This document shows positions 58,038 to 64,000 of a DNA stretch of 64,000 nucleotides, in pieces. Position 1 is the first letter of the stretch. The number at the start of each line of letters is the position of its first letter. Source of the DNA: Monilinia fructicola. Lineage: Eukaryota; Ascomycota; Leotiomycetes; Helotiales; Sclerotiniaceae. The notes under the pieces were generated by a model. That model made no database searches. It had not been told where the DNA came from and was given only the letters and a program-made list of their open reading frames with translations. Position numbers and translations under genes: made by a program. Location: the NCBI GenBank assembly GCA_008692225.1, contig VICG01000013.1:682001-746000 (forward strand), written 5' to 3'.

Positions 58038-59579
58038 TTAGATATAGGGAATAAACCTAACAGATCACGGGTTGGTGATCGGAAGGCATGTATGTAGATG
58101 TGCGATGCGGGCCGCAAAAGTCTCTTTTTGTGTCACTGTTGGAAGACTATGACCTCGCTAACGATAGGTGACGAGTGGAAATAATACTTCCCATTTTGTT
58201 TTTGAATTTCTTAACCAATTATTCCTGTGTTTTTCTGAGAAGATAGTCATGTTCTGGGTTGGTGAGTCGGTTGAAGTTATCGCATGTGAGTTGTGGGAAT
58301 GTAAAATTGTTCTTTTGATCGCCAGAGTTGCTCGCATTGATATGGGAAATTCTATCTAGATTATTCTATGGCGATTTTGGGTCTCATCAATGCAGAATAT
58401 TAATTGTCAGCTCCGTGAAGACGGCTCGCCCTACGGTGCTATGAATTTCACTTTTGCAAAAGGGTAGCTTGAGGTTAAGAACCTAATCTCATTATCGTAT
58501 GATCTGCTTTTGTTGCAGAATCATGCAAGATACAAATGATATTATTCGACTAAATATTTTTAGAAAATGTATCACAGGTATCACTTACAATTCATGTGAA
58601 AGTATTTCGAAACTTTATTTTTATTAGGTTTCACTAGTATATCATTGTTATTATAATCATTATGATCAATTATTACGATTATCATCATCAACAACAACAA
58701 CAACATTACCATTGATATTGAAGCTATCTGGATATTTGAAGCTGTTGAACCTATTGAAATGGTAATCTTGAAAGAAGCGATCGAATAGGGGGGAAAGCGA
58801 GATGGAAAAACAACTTATTTTCGAATTTTGACAAAATAATTTGAACTTGAATTTAATATTGTAAAATAACTTACTTTTGATGTGTATAGAATGAGTTAAT
58901 TTTAATGATAAAAGAAAAAGAAAGTTGAAAAAAATTTGAAAATTTGAAATATTAAATAAAGCTTCCAAATAACCTATTTTCATTTCAAGCAAACTAATAG
59001 AATTTGGACTCTCTATATGTGGACTAACAGAATTTAGATTATTTATATATTGCTACACTTCCATAAGTATAATGTTTTGAGAAAAACCTTTATACACCCT
59101 TTCAAAAGTGTATCGTGATTCTGTATGGTGTTACCACCTACCTAGGCGTTCATCGTCACTGTTCCGCAAACTTTTACGCATGGGAGTTTCTGGGCTATAC
59201 GACATGATATCAGATCTATGCATATATTACCTATCGATTGTGTCTCTCTCTAGTGAACCGGTTTCACCTCAAGATTGAGAACAGAAATTCGAACCGTTTC
59301 AGGCGCAGTATGCAATGATTAAGTGCAACGGATATCAAATAAATGGAAAGTCTTGGAGTTCATCAATTATATTTTCGCTCAAGGAGTAGTGGATATCCTT
59401 TTCTCCATCTTCAACTCAGTTCCAGCCTGTCTTGGAAACCAGGAGATTTGCACCTGCCACTCTTCCTCGGGATTCACGAGGTGAATCTGCTGCATGTTAG
59501 AACTTGCACTGGCAATGACAGAGGGCTAGGATTTCATCATGTGTCAGGAATAAAGTAGCAGTAAGCTCAGATACCTCAA

Positions 59580-60940
59580 ACATGCTGATACTCCTTACCA
59601 GACATATGCCATTCTCCACACCCAGACTCAACCCTCTTGTTTCATTGCGTTAAGACGCAATTCATACTCTTGTTACGTCTCTAGCTCATTGTGACGAAAG
59701 CCACCTCTCTGTATTGAAACATCTTGCATCTTCACGAAATACTTTTTCGTTCTGGTGAATCGTCCAATGATGGATGCCAACGATTGTTCCCAGGGGTATG
59801 AAAGTTCCATCAGATAAGATGAGACCACTTTCTGGGATGACGCATCCGGATAGCGATACAACTGCTGCATGGCGGTGGCTGGCATCTTTGATTACGACTT
59901 CGAGATGTGGGAGCTTGATTGCATCTTTGTAGCTGACTGGGAAGACAATTTGGCGCTATTGATCTCGTGTTGGAGCTTTTTTTACTATTGGATTCTTGAA
60001 TGTGAAATAGACAACGGATTATAGGTGAATAGTAGTGGTATCGGCGCCGGCGAGTACGTTTGACGGTGGTGAGCCGACGGTTACATTATCATCTATCATT
60101 TCTTGATTAACCTTGGAAATGTCTAATCTCAACGAAAGCATCTAATTAGCATATATTCTTGGTCGTCTAATTTTCCGTCCGTGCCATTCTGGCGTGCGAC
60201 AGACTGTTTTGCACAGTATCCCGCAGCTTTGCCAAGAGTTGGAGGTCCAATTGACCTCACAGATTTTTTTTCAAGCCAGCGATTAAGATGGGGCATTTGG
60301 CTTCAAACGCTAAAGTAGTCTAAAGCTTCGGTGGTGTGAATGAACCCAGAGTGGTCAGTGCCTGCGGCTACCTAGGTAAGGATCCCACGAGAGGAATGGT
60401 AACCAATCTTCCATCTTATATGTCTTTCCAGCCTTGTTATCATTGACGAAAAACTTCGTCGAGGCGCTCAAGAAGCACTTTGATAGTTTGATTCATCAGG
60501 CTTTCGAATTCTAGGGTATTGCCCATTTGATACAGTCTTTGAAGTGGAAGTAGCATCTGAGCATGCTGCTAATTACTTTGGGTACTAAACGCAGTTTTGA
60601 CTATTGCGTTTCCAACTTTGGCGTCGGCAACTGTATAAAAGTTGCTCTGATCATTTATTGGTGAGGTAATTCATTCCGTTGCGCATGCAGTGCAAGCCAA
60701 TTCATTATATTACGGTAACACACTTTGAGGAACTCTTCTTTCACACTATATATAGTACGGGCAAGTTCAGGATCATTCAAGCTTATGGTATTTCAACCGA
60801 TCCGTGCAATTTGGTCATATTTTTCGTCAAGAAATTGATGTGAAAGATGAGGTCAACCATCAGAGGTATAGTATCGAGAAGGCGCCGGAAATTTGTAAGC
60901 TTTGCCAAAAATGGTCTCAGGACATCATTTGGGGCAGAAC
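59580..60940 (-). pseudogene. Cytochrome P450 relic
   Basis: Translated fragments on the minus strand, in order, match a fungal P450 of the pisatin-demethylase-like kind. LAKLTNFRRLL is near 60900. FLDEKYDQIARIG, a stop, then NTISLNDPELARTIYSVK lies at 60840-60740. FYTVADAKVGNA...AFSTQ lies at about 60660-60575, then LPLQRLYQMGNTLEFESLMNQTI. A K-helix-like IKLPHLEVVIKDASHRH and SGLILSDGTFIPLGTIVGIHHWTIHQNEKVF...ERW lie at 59940-59695. A ruined heme loop (GCGEWHMSG) is near 59632-59591. In-frame stops are at 60795-60793 and 60571-60569. The heme cysteine is lost in that frame and the ExxR is not intact. Frames also shift between blocks. This is a true pseudogene rather than a single-error gene. 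Confidence 0.75.
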
Positions 60941-62142
60941 CGAGTAGATCCAGAGTAGATAAGATGTACCAACAATCAAATTCGATAAAACTGAGCGAAA
61001 ATTCACAAAGGTTATATCCAAATTTGAAATAATAAACACCCCCGAGGATTTGGTCTAGGATGATAGGAATCTTCCTAACAAAGAATATCCTCACAGTTTT
61101 TGCATGGATAGAATACAGTAACTCCCCTCATCGAACGCCGCCGAGTTCCCAAGTCAGGTAAGTCCTCCGAAGCAAGCGAGGATGTGCACGTGGTGCATAG
61201 TGGGGTTCATGAGACTGCCATCCCCTAAGCTAATGATCAATGATGGGTCGACTAGGATTAGCTGATTAGCTAGAAACATATTTACTTGAATGGTTGGGGT
61301 CTCTAGACAAGCAAGAATATGATCTGTCAATATATTGTGGGAAAACCTACCAGAACTCACGATCACGTGACTTATGGTAGCGTATAGCTATTCTACCATC
61401 TCGTATTCTGGAATGACAACTTATCTTTTACCTCACGTACTTGACTGCGGTTACCTTATATATCCCATTTCTGCATTTATTATGTTTTTTGTCTATATTT
61501 CACATTGACAGTTTTATGTTTGTTCACACGCTATACTCAAAGACTATTCCACTGTACTACCTACATACCTTCACTCCTTTACAATATTCAGGGTCATATG
61601 TGATAAGCTTTTTAATCAAAGCTGAAGTCTGTGTGTACCCAGTAATGGGTTCCATTCGATGATTATATATGGGCCGGGCCAAAATTTAGAGTTTGCTTCG
61701 GCGGGAGTACGATGCAGCCCTCTCTTTCACGCGAATCAATCGTGAACATGATAGGATAGATTTTACAAATACCGGAAATTTGCCGTGGGCATTGAGTGTG
61801 TTGTGTATGATATTCCAGATATTATCAATTTTAACATCAAATGGTCGGCGACGGAGAGACTGAAAAGATGCTCTGAAGAAATGCGTGCCATCAGCACCTG
61901 AGGAACTAAGAGTGAACCATGTTGCTTTATGATTATTAAATTTCAGTTGAACCAAGTGGTTGGAGAAGTTCCAGATTAGTACTTGAGTGGGGAGAGGTAT
62001 CATTTTGCTTTGAAAGTTTGACTGATGTTGGGCTCGAGCTTCGGGTGTATTGAACATGAATAGGAGGTATTCATAGTTCTTTATTATTGAGGAATATCCT
62101 GCTCTAGATTGAGATGCAGCAAAATCCTCTTCGATAATCTCA
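60941..62142. other. Spacer with two uncertain minus-strand frames
   Basis: Frames at 61154-61366 and 61686-62201 (171 codons) on the minus strand show no domain I know. The latter overlaps the start of the rhodopsin-type gene and is probably chance or a decayed fragment. Confidence 0.35.
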
Positions 62143-63352
62143 ATGGCGATAGGTGGTAAAGGACCAATGATTTTGGCAATCATGTGGCTGGAGACAGTCA
62201 TAGCCTTTATCGCAATTAGTTTGAGGTTCTATACGCGGAAGTTCGTCACACGAAATGAGGGCTTGGATGATTATCTTATAGTTGTCAGTTGGGTGAGCTG
62301 AAACCATCCAGTAACCTCTTATTTCATTTACTCATAACGCACAACTAGTTCATGCTGATACCATTGACTGTGGCTTGTACAGCAGCCGTGACTCAAGGAT
62401 TCGGTCAACATTCCTCGAATCTCGCCGTCGAGGACTTTGCAAATGCCACCAGATCAGAGATGATTGGACAAACGTATGTCTCTATCCATTCCCTCCAGGA
62501 GAACGTGCGATAGGTCTAAAACACCTCTCAGATTCTGTCTAATCGGAATAGCCACCAGCAAAGCGTCAGTGTCAGTATTTTTACTGAGACTTGCTGTCGT
62601 CCAATGGCATAAGTGGGTGCTTTATCTCACGATGTTTGCGGTATCAAGTATTGCCATCGTTTGTGCACTATTCGACTTCATTCGGTGTGACCCAATCGCA
62701 CATGTATGGAACCCTTACATCCCAGCCGAGTGTTGGCTCTCAGATGAACAATTTACAATTATCTCGATCATCGTCGGAGGTGAAAAGCAATTTTTTTGAA
62801 TTCCAATCTTAAAATATTGGCTGATATCTTGCAGGAACCTCCGCAGCAGCAGACTTTGTTCTTGCATTACTACCATGGATTATACTCTGGAACGTTAATA
62901 TGAAGAGAAAGGACAAGGTTCTTATCACATCTTCGATGAGTATGGGTATCGCGTAAGCTCCCCGGTTTCTATGGCAGAGGCAGTTATGGCAGAGGCAGGC
63001 TTACACTCACATAGTGCTATGATCTGTGGAGTGATAAGAACAATCAATTTCACCTGTCTATTAAGAAGATCGGATTATTCTTGTAAGTTTGTTCTTTACT
63101 TCACCCGTTGATTACTCCAAATTCTTAATATTTTTTGTAGATCAAACTATAGGATTGATACTATGGTCATCCACTGAACTAACGACTACGATCCTCACGG
63201 CAACCGTACCCACCTACCGGCCACTCTTTAAAGCCATGAGAGTTTCATTGTCTAGTACCGGTAGGCAATCTGGCAGAGGTCGTCTTGATAAGCGAGACGA
63301 AGGGAAAAAAAGATTTACCACCCCCCGCTCCGAAGAGACGCCCCAAGAATGA
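62143..63352 (+). CDS. Rhodopsin-fold (Pth11-type) integral membrane protein
   Basis: Six exons (62143-62292, 62349-62473, 62532-62779, 62835-62952, 63015-63082, 63141-63352) keep phase and give 256 residues. This is the fungal rhodopsin-domain membrane family (Pth11-like, seven-helix GPCR-like proteins of mostly unknown ligand). Visible landmarks: RFYTRKFVTRNEGLDDYLIVVSW after the first helix, ATSKASVSVFLLRLAV (helix 3), a Trp/Cys block AHVWNPYIPAECW, TSAAADFVLALLPWIILW, and DYSYQTIGLILWSSTELTTTILTATVPTYRPLF in the last helix. The start at 62143 (MAIGGKGPMILAIMW) is the first ATG after an in-frame stop. After the last helix an A7 run (about 63305-63312) is followed by an early stop. With one A fewer the frame stays open to 63458, with a normal hydrophilic tail. 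The true end may therefore be 63458. The P450 relic and this gene share the eroded right end of the window. Confidence 0.82.
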
Positions 63353-63458
63353 TACAACTCTGATGGAAACATCCTTGAGCATTGACGGGCAGAAGGATAA
63401 TCACAATGAGGGGGATATACCAGAATCTAGCAGTGAGAAGCCAGTTCTAAACTCCTGA

Positions 63459-64000
63459 ATTTACCAGTTATCAGATCACAAAAAATGCGAAGAATATAAT
63501 ATACATAGGACTATGACCGGCCGAGTGAACAAAGGAGTAACCTTACGATAATGTAGAGACTAGGGTGCTTTTGAAATCAAAAATACGAGTTGGAGTGCCC
63601 GTGTTTGTGCCGAGAACCACACCATTTTATTGCAGCGACAGATACAAAAAATGCCCAAAATAGGTACTCAATATTAGTGGCCTGCAAGATAAAGTTGGCC
63701 TTGAGCTTAATCTATTTGACAGATTCTAAATCGTAAAATATCCGCTGTCAAATCCCATAAAGTCAAAGTCTTTTTAGTACAGTAGGTAAAGAGCACTCTT
63801 CTTGACCCACCTCCAGCGTTTCGTGACGGTTGCAAATGAAGCGATGAGAAATATGCAGATACAGTACGTATGCTAACGCACGAAGTCACATTAGGTAGGT
63901 ACCGAACTGTCGGGACAAACTTGTGTTGTATTTGTAATCAATTCCTGATAGGTGACGGGCTAATTTTGAAAAATCAAATGATCTTGTGGTGAGTGAAAAA
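63459..64000. other. Right-edge spacer
   Basis: AT-rich sequence downstream of the membrane-protein gene. No gene is recognised. The window ends without a clear feature. Confidence 0.5.

Larger units (their letters stand above)
55044..59579. other. 4.5-kb spacer with many homopolymers
   Basis: No supportable gene. It contains an AT dinucleotide run (56812-56842), a C21 run (57370-57390) and G runs at 57878-57888 and 58021-58037. It also has several T8-T12 runs (for example 55550-55562, 56449-56458), TCATCATC tracts at 56396-56430, and ATGATGATG at 57478-57494. Such runs are also prime sites for sequencing error. Confidence 0.5.

Noticed and set aside
61686..62201. 171-codon minus-strand frame
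   Set aside because: Overlaps the well-supported first exon of the rhodopsin-type gene and shows no domain.
1..64000. tRNA, rRNA and CRISPR elements
   Set aside because: By eye no tRNA B-box in a proper cloverleaf context, no rDNA, and no spaced identical repeats were found. A covariance-model scan would settle the tRNA question.

Overview
The window is nuclear DNA of a filamentous ascomycete. The evidence is short GT-AG introns of about 50-100 bp with CTAAC/CTGAC-like branch points, one-exon HET genes, a Zn2Cys6 regulator, a Pth11-type rhodopsin-fold membrane protein, a CBM1-bearing GH7 cellobiohydrolase and a fungal type III polyketide synthase. The proteins and the AT-rich, gene-poor spacers resemble Leotiomycetes of the Botrytis/Sclerotinia type. 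That placement is inferred from memory of the families and was not tested.

Layout. 1-8.4 kb is gene-dense: a HET protein (-), a Swf1-like palmitoyltransferase (-) and a Rap1-like telomere protein (+). 8.4-14.4 kb has no convincing gene but carries a degenerate tandem repeat around 10.0-10.6 kb, plus a wider scatter of a GCAACAAA motif. 14.4-26.4 kb holds a one-pass surface protein, a Cyc2-like mitochondrial oxidoreductase with two frame breaks, an unknown membrane protein and a flavoprotein-ankyrin fusion. 29.4-35.5 kb holds a divergent pair: a large unknown multi-exon protein (-) and a ClyA/Cry6Aa/XaxA-like all-helical protein (+). 37.4-50.5 kb has a small sulfotransferase-like protein, a secreted Cel7 cellobiohydrolase, a short-chain dehydrogenase, a Bud22-like ribosome-biogenesis factor and a type III PKS. 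53.6-64 kb is more eroded: a broken Zn2Cys6 regulator, long spacers full of homopolymers, a dead cytochrome P450 and a Pth11/rhodopsin-type gene.

The genes do not form an obvious single pathway or biosynthetic cluster. Housekeeping genes (SWF1, RAP1, BUD22, CYC2) are mixed with lifestyle genes (HET, Cel7, PKS, P450 relic, helical pore-former-like protein). The most unusual items are the ClyA/XaxA-like gene with its large unknown divergent neighbour, the repeat field at 9.5-11.4 kb, and a 10-bp palindrome (TACCTAGGTA) found eight times in the spacers and once at a gene edge. Several genes need single-base corrections, often at homopolymers, so base-level errors in the assembly are a real possibility.
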